Source: Thalassospira sp. HJ (GTDB taxonomy: Bacteria > Pseudomonadota > Alphaproteobacteria > Rhodospirillales > Thalassospiraceae). From it: DNA of 64,000 nt. The notes under the pieces are model-generated. The model was not told where the DNA came from and did no database searches. It saw only the letters and a program-made list of their open reading frames with translations. The stretch covers positions 682,001 through 746,000 of the forward strand of contig NZ_JYII01000012.1 of assembly GCF_000948415.1 (NCBI RefSeq). Direction: 5' to 3'. Both the position numbers and the translations under genes were made by a program. Shown here one piece after another: positions 8,460-16,475 of the stretch; the first letter of the stretch is position 1, and every line of letters starts with the position of its first letter.

Positions 8460-9239
8460 CTAGTGACCCGTTGCAAAACAATCCGTGCCGTCAGCTTTCA
8501 GCTGGCGGCATTGTTTTTGCGCAGACTCGGAGTTGTCAAACCCGACCAGTTGCAGTCGGTGATAAATCCCCTGACTGCCAAGATCGGCTGACACGATCTG
8601 CTTTTCGTGGGATTTGCTGAGCTCCGGGTAGCGGATGCTGAAGCTCGCCCAATAGGTTTCTGCGGTAAAGGTATCGCGAAATGCACCAAGCTGGATCAGG
8701 AAGTGGCCATTGCCTGCCGGTGCGCTTGCAGGCGTCGGTGCCGCTGTCTCAACCGGTGTTGATGGCGGTGTGCTTTGTACGGCTGCTACAGGCCGGTTTG
8801 GCGCAGGTATAGGTGCTGCTTGAACAGAAGGCGCACGAACAGGTGTCGCAACAGTCTTTGGAGCCTGTCGGTGAACCGGGCGAAGCGGCGTTTGACCGGT
8901 GATGACGCGTTGGTACTGATCGGCCAAAGAGGGGATTTCAGTTTGCTCCTCGATCCGAGTTTCCGTCGGGATCGTGCCAGGCAGGAGGCTTACCGGGCCA
9001 TTGCCCTGTTGCACGCTTGAAGCGTGGGCTGGCAGATCCGTCGGGATAATGTCGATTCCCGTTGGTCCGGTATCCGGCGTCGCAGTTTGCGCCACGGCGC
9101 TGACACCCGATAGTGAGATTGCAACCAGCGCAGCCCCCAAGATGCCTGCAGTATGCAGACCACCCCGCATTTTGTCATAGCCAAATACCAGTGACGCGCA
9201 GGTCACACGGCTTGGATATGTGCGGGGTGGGGGATGCAT
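8460..9239 (-). CDS. SPOR domain protein with signal peptide
   Basis: A 259-residue protein, or 236 if ATG 9170 is used. A hydrophobic signal segment (HTAGILGAALVAISLSGVSAVAQ) is followed by a Pro/Ala/Thr-rich linker (about 60-175) and a C-terminal SPOR domain (FLIQLGAFRDTFTAETYWAS, then a second repeat ending in KADGTDCFATGH). SPOR domains bind denuded septal peptidoglycan, so a periplasmic or envelope role at division sites is likely. The upstream ATG at 9239 has GGAG 8 bases before it and lies 2 bases past the LonB stop codon, which favours it and implies coupling. The 9170 start would give a more typical signal peptide but lacks a visible ribosome site. Confidence 0.75.
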   Translation of the reverse strand: MHPPPRTYPSRVTCASLVFGYDKMRGGLHTAGILGAALVAISLSGVSAVAQTATPDTGPTGIDIIPTDLPAHASSVQQGNGPVSLLPGTIPTETRIEEQTEIPSLADQYQRVITGQTPLRPVHRQAPKTVATPVRAPSVQAAPIPAPNRPVAAVQSTPPSTPVETAAPTPASAPAGNGHFLIQLGAFRDTFTAETYWASFSIRYPELSKSHEKQIVSADLGSQGIYHRLQLVGFDNSESAQKQCRQLKADGTDCFATGH

Positions 9240-9241
9240 TC

Positions 9242-11626
9242 CTACATCTCCGTGCGCGGGCCATAGGCGTGGCGGTCCCGCAGGATCTGGTCATTATTGC
9301 GCAGGCGTTCCATGGCTTTGCCAAAGACGGTGTCTGGCGCATATTGACCATCAGAACGATCGCCAGATGCCATCCCGGTCAGCAATTCAATCGCATCATT
9401 GATGTGCTCAACCGTCCAGATGTTGAACTTGCCTTGGCGAATGGCCTGAACAACTTCTTCGCGCAGGACAACGTTTTCCGCGTTCGCAGACGGGATGATC
9501 ACGCCCTGATCGCCTGTAAAACCCTGGTCGGCACAAATGCGATAGAACCCTTCGATCTTGTGCGAAATGCCCCCAACCGGTTGGGCCTGACCAAACTGGT
9601 TCATCGATCCTGTAACGCCTACATTCTGGCGCATCGGGATGTTTGAAACAGCGGAGATGATCGCGCACAGTTCCGCCATAGAGGCCGAATCTCCCTCGAT
9701 CCCGCCATAGTTCTGTTCGAACGTGACGTTACAGGCAAAGGAAAGCGGGAAGTCCTGCGCAAAGCGTGACTTGAGAAAACCTTCGATGATCATGACTGAC
9801 TTTTGCTGCAGCGGGCCCGACATATCGACCATGCGTTCAATATTCAGCACGCCAAGGCTTCCGACGTAGGAGCGCGCAGAAACACGGGCCGGAAGGCCAA
9901 AGGCATGATCGCCGTAATCAAGCACTGTTAGCGCATTGACCTGACCAACGATGCTGCCAAAGCTGTCGATCAGGATTTCACGCCGTTGAACCCGTTCATG
10001 TGATCGGTCTTCAAGGCGGGAATTGCGATGGCGTCGTTCTTCGATCGCACGCCGGACATCCGCGGCCCGGATGTTTTCGCGGCCTTCGGCCTTGCTAAGC
10101 GCAGCGGCCTCGATCGCGACATCTTCGACCCGTTCGATTTGGGCGGTCAGTTTATCACGCTCGCCAGCCCAACGGGCAGCCTGGCCAAGCAATTGCCGGA
10201 TCGCGCCATTGTCGACCGGAATCCCCGAACGCGAAAGTGCGGATGCACGTAACAAACCGGTATAGACCGAAATGTTGCGCCCCGCTGCGGGCATATCGGC
10301 ATCAATATCGGCCTTCACGCGGAAGTGGTTTCGGAAATCCACATCAAGCGAGAAAAAGGTGTAATAGAACTTCGGTGCGCCAACGATCACGACCTTGAGG
10401 TCAAGCGGGATCGGGCGCGGTTCTGGTGCACCTGCGGTCGGTGGGCCACCCTTGTGGGTTTCCTCGATACGGATTTCACGGTCACGCAGTGCCGCCTTCA
10501 AGAAGCCCCAGCATTCTTCATGCTCAAGCAGGCTTTCCGCACGCAACACCAGAACACCGCCATTGGCACGATGAAGCGCGCCCGGCTTGATCAGACTGAA
10601 ATGCGGGTGCATGCCACCACCCATCGGGCGGTACTGGATTTGTCCAAACAGGTTGTCGTAACTCGGACTTGGTTCCAGAACGACGTCCGGGTGATTGTCC
10701 CGCGAATGGTCAATCAGCAGATTGACCGCATAGCGATCATCGACGGTTTCAGGGATTTTGCCATCGCCGCTTTCAATGGCGGGTTGGTCACTGGCTTCCT
10801 CAAACGCGTCGATGTTATCGAGAATGTCTTTTTCAAGCGCCTCGAACCACGCCTTGAGGCCGGGGCTTGTGAATTTGTCGCGAAGTTTCTTGATACGTGG
10901 CTTCAAAACCACCTTGGCCGCACCGCGGCGCAGGCTATCAAGCGTATCGGCAATCTGCTCTTCAAGGTCGCGGGTCGAAAGCAGCGTCTTGCGGGCTTCC
11001 TCGGCGACATCTTCAAAGGCGTCTTCGGCTTCGTGGCGGCGATCCTTGGGGATTTCATCAAGTGAAACCGGTTCGCCGTCCTCGTTCAACGCAACGATCA
11101 TCACGCCTTTTTCGTTTTCCTGAACATCGAGGCCGCGTTCACGCGCATATTCACGCAGTGCATCGAACTTTTCACGCAGCTGCGCGCGTGCTTCTTCGGT
11201 CTGGGTCTGGGTTTCGGTTAGATGTGCCGGTGCATTGAAGGCGGACGCAAAGGCTTCACGCAGATGCGTGATCAGCGTTTCCATCGCCGAAAGCAGCTTT
11301 TGGCCCTGACCAGCCGGAAGGGCATAGGGGCGCGGACGATTGGTGCGCGAGAAATTGTTCAGATAGACCCAGTCATCCGGGGCCTCGCGTTCTTCCATGG
11401 CCTTGTTGAGGTAATCGAGTGTCGCCGTCATGCGACCGGCGCGATCCAAACCAAGAACAAAAATGTTGAAACCGGGTTCGGACATCGAAAGTCCGAATTT
11501 AAGAGCCTCTGCCGCGCGATAGTGCGATGAAAAATCAAAAATTTTCGGCTGTTGGTCTTTGTGTGGGCTGCGAATACGGAAATGCGGGAATCCGCAATCT
11601 TCTGCGTCAAGGCGGGAAACTGGCAT
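9242..11626 (-). CDS. LonB-type ATP-dependent protease (AAA-Lon fusion)
   Basis: A 794-residue cytosolic protease of the LonB/YcbZ type rather than classical LonA. It has a divergent N-terminal AAA region that includes the FNIFVLGLDRAGRMTATLDY segment, with a long helical insertion (about 110-290). An AAA core (about 310-560) and a C-terminal Lon proteolytic domain follow. The catalytic dyad is visible: Ser in GIEGDSASMAEL (near residue 645) and Lys 43 residues later in GGISHKIEGFY, the same spacing as I recall for archaeal LonB. The first Walker A is degenerate (GLDRAGRMTA), as is common in this subfamily. The gene is followed after 2 bases by the SPOR gene, so a shared envelope or stress role is possible but unproven. 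Confidence 0.85.
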   Translation of the reverse strand: MPVSRLDAEDCGFPHFRIRSPHKDQQPKIFDFSSHYRAAEALKFGLSMSEPGFNIFVLGLDRAGRMTATLDYLNKAMEEREAPDDWVYLNNFSRTNRPRPYALPAGQGQKLLSAMETLITHLREAFASAFNAPAHLTETQTQTEEARAQLREKFDALREYARERGLDVQENEKGVMIVALNEDGEPVSLDEIPKDRRHEAEDAFEDVAEEARKTLLSTRDLEEQIADTLDSLRRGAAKVVLKPRIKKLRDKFTSPGLKAWFEALEKDILDNIDAFEEASDQPAIESGDGKIPETVDDRYAVNLLIDHSRDNHPDVVLEPSPSYDNLFGQIQYRPMGGGMHPHFSLIKPGALHRANGGVLVLRAESLLEHEECWGFLKAALRDREIRIEETHKGGPPTAGAPEPRPIPLDLKVVIVGAPKFYYTFFSLDVDFRNHFRVKADIDADMPAAGRNISVYTGLLRASALSRSGIPVDNGAIRQLLGQAARWAGERDKLTAQIERVEDVAIEAAALSKAEGRENIRAADVRRAIEERRHRNSRLEDRSHERVQRREILIDSFGSIVGQVNALTVLDYGDHAFGLPARVSARSYVGSLGVLNIERMVDMSGPLQQKSVMIIEGFLKSRFAQDFPLSFACNVTFEQNYGGIEGDSASMAELCAIISAVSNIPMRQNVGVTGSMNQFGQAQPVGGISHKIEGFYRICADQGFTGDQGVIIPSANAENVVLREEVVQAIRQGKFNIWTVEHINDAIELLTGMASGDRSDGQYAPDTVFGKAMERLRNNDQILRDRHAYGPRTEM

Positions 11627-11681
11627 CTGCTGACTTTCTGCTGCCCAAGATACGAATCAAGCAGGGGAATTTTGCCCCTCT

Positions 11682-11945
11682 AGGGTCAGGGCCTACTAAT
11701 TTGGTTCGAATGGTCTTTCAGATTTGTGCGGATGCGCGAAGCGAAACCGCAGGAAGATGGATATCTTTCAAGGTTTTGCGACAAAGCAGCCCGTGCAAAT
11801 CTGAGCGATCCGAAGGACAGAGCTTATATTTGCGAACTCCCGCGTAAATCCCTTGTGCGGGATGCCGACCCGCCCAGCGGGACTTTCCTTGGATTTCACA
11901 AATATAAGCTCTGCCATTCAAATCAAATTAGTAGGCCCTGACCCT
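11682..11945. mobile_element. MITE-like element with 32-bp terminal inverted repeats
   Basis: A 264-bp non-coding block is bounded by 32-bp inverted repeats (11682-11713 and 11914-11945) that match at 30 positions and share the terminal core AGGGTCAGGGCCTACTAATT. Inside are two further hairpin arms. One has stems at 11718-11731 and 11791-11804 (12 of 14 pairs). The other has stems at 11818-11836 and 11895-11913 (18 of 19) with a small CCCGC/GCGGG hairpin at its tip. The whole could fold as a cruciform or three-way junction. No transposase, no long ORF and no obvious target duplication are seen. It lies upstream of the leftward lonB gene and downstream of the mocR stop codon. Confidence 0.7.
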
Positions 11946-12070
11946 GTCATATCTTGGAAGCAACGCATTCGCGGGGTCAAGCGTTGCGTGCGGAAATAAT
12001 TGAAATGACAACAAGAACCGTATCTTGGCAGAAAATCTCAAGTGGTTTCAGGATATGTTGGAAAGGCGCT

Positions 12071-13537
12071 TTAGATAACGGCAGCGTTGCCGAAATCACT
12101 GCTTTGAAGCAACCGGTCAATTGTCTGAACGCCGAGGCGCAAACGTTCGGGAGATCTTTCGGCGCCAAAGGCCAGTCGCAAGCCACGTGGAACCGGCCCG
12201 ACCGAGAATTGCTGTGCCGCTGTCAGAAGCACACCGTTATTGGCGGCATTCATTACCAGTTCGCCGGTATCGATATGTTCGGGGAGCTCCAGCCAGATGT
12301 GATAATTCGTCGGATGGAAGCGGATGTCATAACCCTTAAGCGTGCCAAGAATGATGGCAAGGCGCTGGGCGGCTGCTTCGCGGTGCCAGGCTTCGAACTG
12401 CGCAAGGCCACCATCCATAATCATGCGGGTAACAAGTTCAAGATTGATGGTCGAAACCATCCAGCAGGTCGAACGGATCGCACTCGCCAGCTTGCCAATC
12501 ATTTCACCCGGGGCATGGATGTAACCCACGCGCAAACCGCCGCCGATACTTTTGGAAACACCATCAAGGTAGATGCTGCGTTCTGGCGCAAAGCAGGACA
12601 GGGGCGGCGGGGCGTCCGGATCGAGGAAGTGATAAATGCCATCTTCGATCAGGGTCAGATCATATTTGCGCAGGATTTCAGCTATTTCGATGCGGCGCTG
12701 CTGGCTCATGGTGCTGCATAACGGATTGTGCAGGGTCGGCATCAGATAAATGGCGCGCGGGCTTTGGGTGCGGCACATGTTTTCCAGTGCATCGGGGATG
12801 ATGCCCTCGTCATCCATGGCGACACCGCGCAGGCGGAATTGCAGCAAATTGGCAAGGCTGCGCAGATTGGGGTAGGTGAGCTCTTCACACAGAACAAGAT
12901 CACCCGGGCGGACGGTCGCCAGCAATGAAACCGTCATGCCGTGCTGAACGCCGGCCGTCGGCAACACGCGATCAGGATTGTCATCAAGGCCGAGCCGACC
13001 TGCGGCAAAGGCCAGTGCTTCGCGCTGATGGGCGACGCCATATTCCGATTTGTAGGACACCATGTCGTCTGTCGTCATGGTGGTGGCGACATCCAGCAGG
13101 TTCTCGCGAATACGGCCTTCCTGCGGTGGCAGGGGGCAATTCATCCGGAAATTGATTGGTCCGGTTTCTTCAGTGTCATTGGCTGATGGAGATTCTGATG
13201 GGGCGGTGCCGGTGGATTTGGCCAGTTGGCCAATATTGTTGGTAAATGCCATCGGAATAGGGGCGCTGGCCGCCATATCAAGTTCCGACTGGATGTTATC
13301 AAGGACATAGGTTCCGCGGCCAACTTCGCCCGCAACAAGTCCAAGGCGCTCTGCCTCACGATAAGATCGGGTGATTGTCCCGACCGTCACGCCAAGCTGA
13401 TAGGCGAGCTCGCGGTGGGTGGGCAGTCGGTCTCCCGGTTTGAGGGAGCCGTCTTTGACTGCGGTGCGGATGGCTTGCGCGATCTGTCGATAAACAGGAC
13501 CACCAGCCTCATCAAGTTTCGGGAACCATATTGTCAT
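12071..13537 (-). CDS. MocR/GntR-type regulator with aminotransferase domain
   Basis: This 488-residue protein joins an N-terminal GntR winged helix (about 1-75, DRLPTHRELAYQLGVTVGTI) to a class I aminotransferase-like domain (about 120-480). The Schiff-base lysine for PLP is in YLDGVSKSIGGGLRVGY. MocR proteins use bound PLP or an amino-substrate adduct to control an adjacent, divergent operon. The gene faces a four-gene operon of PLP and PhzF enzymes across a short region with two perfect inverted repeats, one overlapping its own start codon, which suggests autoregulation. The effector is unknown; known relatives include PdxR, GabR, TauR and EnuR. Confidence 0.88.
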   Translation of the reverse strand: MTIWFPKLDEAGGPVYRQIAQAIRTAVKDGSLKPGDRLPTHRELAYQLGVTVGTITRSYREAERLGLVAGEVGRGTYVLDNIQSELDMAASAPIPMAFTNNIGQLAKSTGTAPSESPSANDTEETGPINFRMNCPLPPQEGRIRENLLDVATTMTTDDMVSYKSEYGVAHQREALAFAAGRLGLDDNPDRVLPTAGVQHGMTVSLLATVRPGDLVLCEELTYPNLRSLANLLQFRLRGVAMDDEGIIPDALENMCRTQSPRAIYLMPTLHNPLCSTMSQQRRIEIAEILRKYDLTLIEDGIYHFLDPDAPPPLSCFAPERSIYLDGVSKSIGGGLRVGYIHAPGEMIGKLASAIRSTCWMVSTINLELVTRMIMDGGLAQFEAWHREAAAQRLAIILGTLKGYDIRFHPTNYHIWLELPEHIDTGELVMNAANNGVLLTAAQQFSVGPVPRGLRLAFGAERSPERLRLGVQTIDRLLQSSDFGNAAVI

Positions 13538-13546
13538 GGTGACAAT
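13530..13546. promoter_or_regulatory. Operator candidate 1 for the MocR regulator
   Basis: ATTGTCA (13530-13536), TGG, TGACAAT (13540-13546) is a perfect 7-bp inverted repeat. It includes the ATG of the regulator gene, so binding here would block its own transcription or translation start. The half site ATTGTCA resembles that of the second repeat 20 bases away. Confidence 0.55.
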
Positions 13547-13552
13547 GTTTAA

Positions 13553-13575
13553 ATTGACACAATCACAATGTCAAT
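13553..13575. promoter_or_regulatory. Operator candidate 2 for the MocR regulator
   Basis: ATTGACA (13553-13559), 9 bases, TGTCAAT (13569-13575) is a perfect 7-bp inverted repeat about 42 bases before the DUF1127 start. The TTGACA within the first arm could also act as a -35 element for the rightward operon. Together with the repeat at 13530-13546 it makes a plausible tandem MocR binding region. Confidence 0.5.
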
Positions 13576-13616
13576 GACAAAACAATATCGAGACAATTCA
13601 CCGAAAGGAGATGGAA

Positions 13617-13901
13617 ATGGTAAATTGTAACGATACAATCCAGATTCCCGGCATTCATGTCAATGATCGCGCAAATGCCGATGGCAAGCCGGGCGTAAAG
13701 CCGGCGACCTGGCGTGCAGCGATCACTGGTATGGTGATCTCCATGGTCGAATATCTTGCGTTGCTTCAGGCCCGTGCACGCGACCGTCATGCTTTGCAAA
13801 AGCTTGATGACCAGATGCTTAAGGATATTGGTGTGACACGCGCAGACATTGAACAGGAACTGGCAAAGCCGTTCCTGTCCGACTTCCCCCGGCGCGGCTA
13901 G
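13617..13901 (+). CDS. DUF1127 small protein with extended N-terminus
   Basis: A 94-residue protein whose C-terminal half has the DUF1127 pattern: RARDRHALQKLDDQMLKDIG followed by VTRADIEQELAKPF. DUF1127 proteins are small, arginine-rich alphaproteobacterial proteins; some have been linked to RNA turnover and phosphate or stress responses. The N-terminal 45 residues are not part of the domain and are unrecognised. Two ATGs compete, at 13611 and 13617. AAAGGAG ends at 13610, directly against the first ATG and 6 bases from the second, so 13617 is preferred. It is the first gene after the MocR control region, about 110 bases before the dehydratase gene. Confidence 0.75.
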   Translation: MVNCNDTIQIPGIHVNDRANADGKPGVKPATWRAAITGMVISMVEYLALLQARARDRHALQKLDDQMLKDIGVTRADIEQELAKPFLSDFPRRG

Positions 13902-14010
13902 CCACCGCCGCGTTTGACGGAGGCACTTTGCTCCCATTGTGCCTCCGTTCGGCGGGAAGCCGCCAAAAATTCAAATTGTCACGATGTTGATCGATCAGGG
14001 ATACAATAGC

Positions 14011-14973
14011 ATGTTCAATACAAGTGAATTGCGTGAGGCGGCGGATTTTGTGCATCAATATGTTGCGCCGACCCCGACAATTCAGTGGCCGCTGCTTGAT
14101 CGCGCGACCGGATTGTCCCTGTATGTCAAACACGAAAACCATACCCGGCTGGGGGCGTTCAAGATCCGCGGTGGGCTGACCTTTTGTCGCTATCTTGCCA
14201 AATCGGTCGATGTGAACCGCGGGATTATCTCGGCGACCCGGGGAAACCATGGCCAAAGTCTTGCCCATGCCGCCAGCCGGTTTGGTATGCCCGCGACGAT
14301 TATTGTCCCGCATCGTAATTCCGTTGAAAAGAATGCCGCCATGCGCGCCTGGGGTGCGGAGGTGATCGAACATGGTCACGATTTCCAAGAGGCCGCCGAA
14401 TACGCCAAGACGCTTGCTGCCAGCGAAGACCTTGTGATGGTGCCGGCGTTTCATCGGGAACTTGTCCGTGGTGTTGCGTCCTATGGGCTGGAGCTGTTTG
14501 ATGCGATTGCGGGGCTGGATCGGGTTTATGTGCCGGTTGGCATGGGGTCAGGAATTTCGTCACTGATTACGGTGCGCGATGCCTTGGGACTGAAAACCGA
14601 GATTATCGGCGTGGTCGCAACCGGGGCTGATGCCATTCGCCAGTCATTCCTTGCCGGCGAAATCATTCCGACACCGACAGCCAAAACCTTTGCCGATGGT
14701 GTTGCCTGCCGAAGCCCTGACCCAAATGCGTTTGAAATCATCAAGAACGGTGCGGCGGATATCGTTGCCGTCAGTGATGAGCAGATTGCCGATGCCATGC
14801 GCCTTTATTTCAGTTCGTGCCACACAATTGCCGAGGGTGCTGGTGCCGTGCCACTGGCAGCCGCCATTGCACAGCGTGAAAGCAATATCGGCAAGAAAGT
14901 CGCACTTGTGTTGACCGGCGCGAATATTGATCGTGCCGATTATGCCCGCATTCTTTCGGGAGAAAACAAATGA
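14011..14973 (+). CDS. Threonine dehydratase-like PLP enzyme
   Basis: About 320 residues from ATG 14011. A fold-type II PLP enzyme: the Schiff-base lysine is K51 in LGAFKIRGG, the phosphate-binding loop is seen in PVGMGSGIS and the substrate loop in SATRGNHGQS. It lacks the C-terminal ACT regulatory domain of biosynthetic IlvA, so it fits catabolic serine/threonine dehydratases or relatives such as the hydroxyectoine-pathway enzyme EutB. An in-frame GTG at 13939 would add 24 poor residues; 14011 has AGGGA about 9 bases upstream and matches the family N-terminus. The stop codon overlaps the start of the decarboxylase gene (ATGA), so the two are coupled. The substrate is unproven. Confidence 0.8.
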   Translation: MFNTSELREAADFVHQYVAPTPTIQWPLLDRATGLSLYVKHENHTRLGAFKIRGGLTFCRYLAKSVDVNRGIISATRGNHGQSLAHAASRFGMPATIIVPHRNSVEKNAAMRAWGAEVIEHGHDFQEAAEYAKTLAASEDLVMVPAFHRELVRGVASYGLELFDAIAGLDRVYVPVGMGSGISSLITVRDALGLKTEIIGVVATGADAIRQSFLAGEIIPTPTAKTFADGVACRSPDPNAFEIIKNGAADIVAVSDEQIADAMRLYFSSCHTIAEGAGAVPLAAAIAQRESNIGKKVALVLTGANIDRADYARILSGENK

Positions 14974-16430
14974 ACCGCATTTCAAATCGTTCATATGACA
15001 GCCCCACTGTCGATGAACGTCATCTCATGTTTGATGACCTTGAAAAGCTTGGCCGTATCCTTGTCGAGACAGGCGATATCGCGCACAGCTTCATTCAGGG
15101 TGCAGAAGACATGGATGTCACCAGCCGCGATTTCTCTGCCTTTGACCCCTCGCGCCCCATGCCGGGGCAGGGACGCGGTGCACTTGATGCGTTGCGGGCA
15201 GCGAATGAAGAAATTCTGCCGCTGCTCGCCGCATCAATTGGTCCGAGATATCTTGGATTTGTAACTGGCGGCACAACGCCAGCCGCCCTTGTGGGTGATT
15301 GGTTGGCCAGTGCAATTGATCAGAATGCCACTGGGCCGGAAGGATCGGTTAATGCCGCTGTTGAAGAACAGGTCATCAACTGGCTCTGTGAGTTGGGTGG
15401 GGTGCCATCGGATCGGTTTGATGGTGTGCTGACAACCGGTGCGACGGTTTCAAACCTGTTGGGATTGGTCGCCGCCCGGCAATGGTGCGGTGAGCAGATC
15501 GGTGTGAATGTTGATGCAGATGGCGCCAGCGTTTTGCCCAATCTTGAGATTTTTGCCGCCAGCCCGCACGCCAGCATGGTTAAAGATCTGTCGATCACCG
15601 GCATTGGCCGCAACAACTTTACCAAGGTCGCGACAAAGCCCGGATCGGAAGAAACCGATATCGGAGATTTGAAGGCCAAGCTTGCTGCCAGTTCGTCGCG
15701 CGCCAAGATTGTTATTGCATCTGCCGGGACGGTTAACGCGACGGATTTCGATGATCTGAATGCGATTGCCGATTTATGTGCGGCCTATGGTGCCTGGCTG
15801 CATGTGGATGCCGCGTTTGGTTTCTTTGCTGCCCTTGATGATCGTCGGGCACACTTTACCCAGGGGATTGAACGGGCGGATTCCATCACCTCGGACGGGC
15901 ACAAGTGGCTTAATGTCCCTTATGATTGCGGGATATTCCTGACCCGGCATATTTCTGTGCTGGAAACCTGCTGTCGTGCCTTCGCGCCGTATCTTGATAC
16001 CAAGGCGGATGGCAATAGCTATATCAATCGCGGTGTTGAGAATTCCAGACGGTTCCGCGCCTTGCCGCTCTGGGTGATGATGATGGCCTATGGCCGTGAC
16101 GGGATTGCATCGATCATTCGTGCCAATTGTGATCAGGCGGCAAACCTTGCTGCATGGGTTCGCACCCACGAAAAGCTTGAACTGCTGAGTGAGCCGAAGC
16201 TCAATGTGACGATGTTTACGTCGCATGGCAGCGATGATGACAATCGCGCCTTGCTTGAGCGCATCAATGCGACCGGAAAATTGTTCTTGACGCCAACTGT
16301 GTATGGTGGACGGTTTGGTTTCCGTGCAGCCTTTAGCAACTGGCGAACCCGCGATGAGGACCTGATGGTCGTCAAGCAGGCGATTGAAACGGTCTTGTCA
16401 TCGACTGCTGAAATCACCGATAAGCGATGA
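14970..16430 (+). CDS. Group II PLP-dependent amino acid decarboxylase family
   Basis: A 486-residue fold-type I PLP enzyme of the aromatic/glutamate decarboxylase group. The PLP lysine is K312 in SDGHKWLNVPYDCG, and the aspartate-alanine pair that holds the pyridine ring is in WLHVDAAFGFF. The early segment GFVTGGTTPAAL fits the substrate side of this family. Start ATG has GGGAG 7 bases upstream and overlaps the preceding stop codon by 4 bases. Homologues are often annotated only as aspartate aminotransferase-like or pyridoxal-dependent decarboxylase; the amino acid used cannot be told. With the dehydratase and PhzF neighbours it suggests catabolism or modification of one amino compound. Confidence 0.82.
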   Translation: MNRISNRSYDSPTVDERHLMFDDLEKLGRILVETGDIAHSFIQGAEDMDVTSRDFSAFDPSRPMPGQGRGALDALRAANEEILPLLAASIGPRYLGFVTGGTTPAALVGDWLASAIDQNATGPEGSVNAAVEEQVINWLCELGGVPSDRFDGVLTTGATVSNLLGLVAARQWCGEQIGVNVDADGASVLPNLEIFAASPHASMVKDLSITGIGRNNFTKVATKPGSEETDIGDLKAKLAASSSRAKIVIASAGTVNATDFDDLNAIADLCAAYGAWLHVDAAFGFFAALDDRRAHFTQGIERADSITSDGHKWLNVPYDCGIFLTRHISVLETCCRAFAPYLDTKADGNSYINRGVENSRRFRALPLWVMMMAYGRDGIASIIRANCDQAANLAAWVRTHEKLELLSEPKLNVTMFTSHGSDDDNRALLERINATGKLFLTPTVYGGRFGFRAAFSNWRTRDEDLMVVKQAIETVLSSTAEITDKR

Positions 16431-16475
16431 AAATTAAAGCCTTGCGCATCAAACATGTGCCGAGTTCAGGATAAT

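Noticed and set aside
11718..11941. Short frames of 67 and 71 codons inside the MITE-like element
   Set aside because: They read through inverted-repeat stems, have no ribosome site, and look like chance frames in a repeat.
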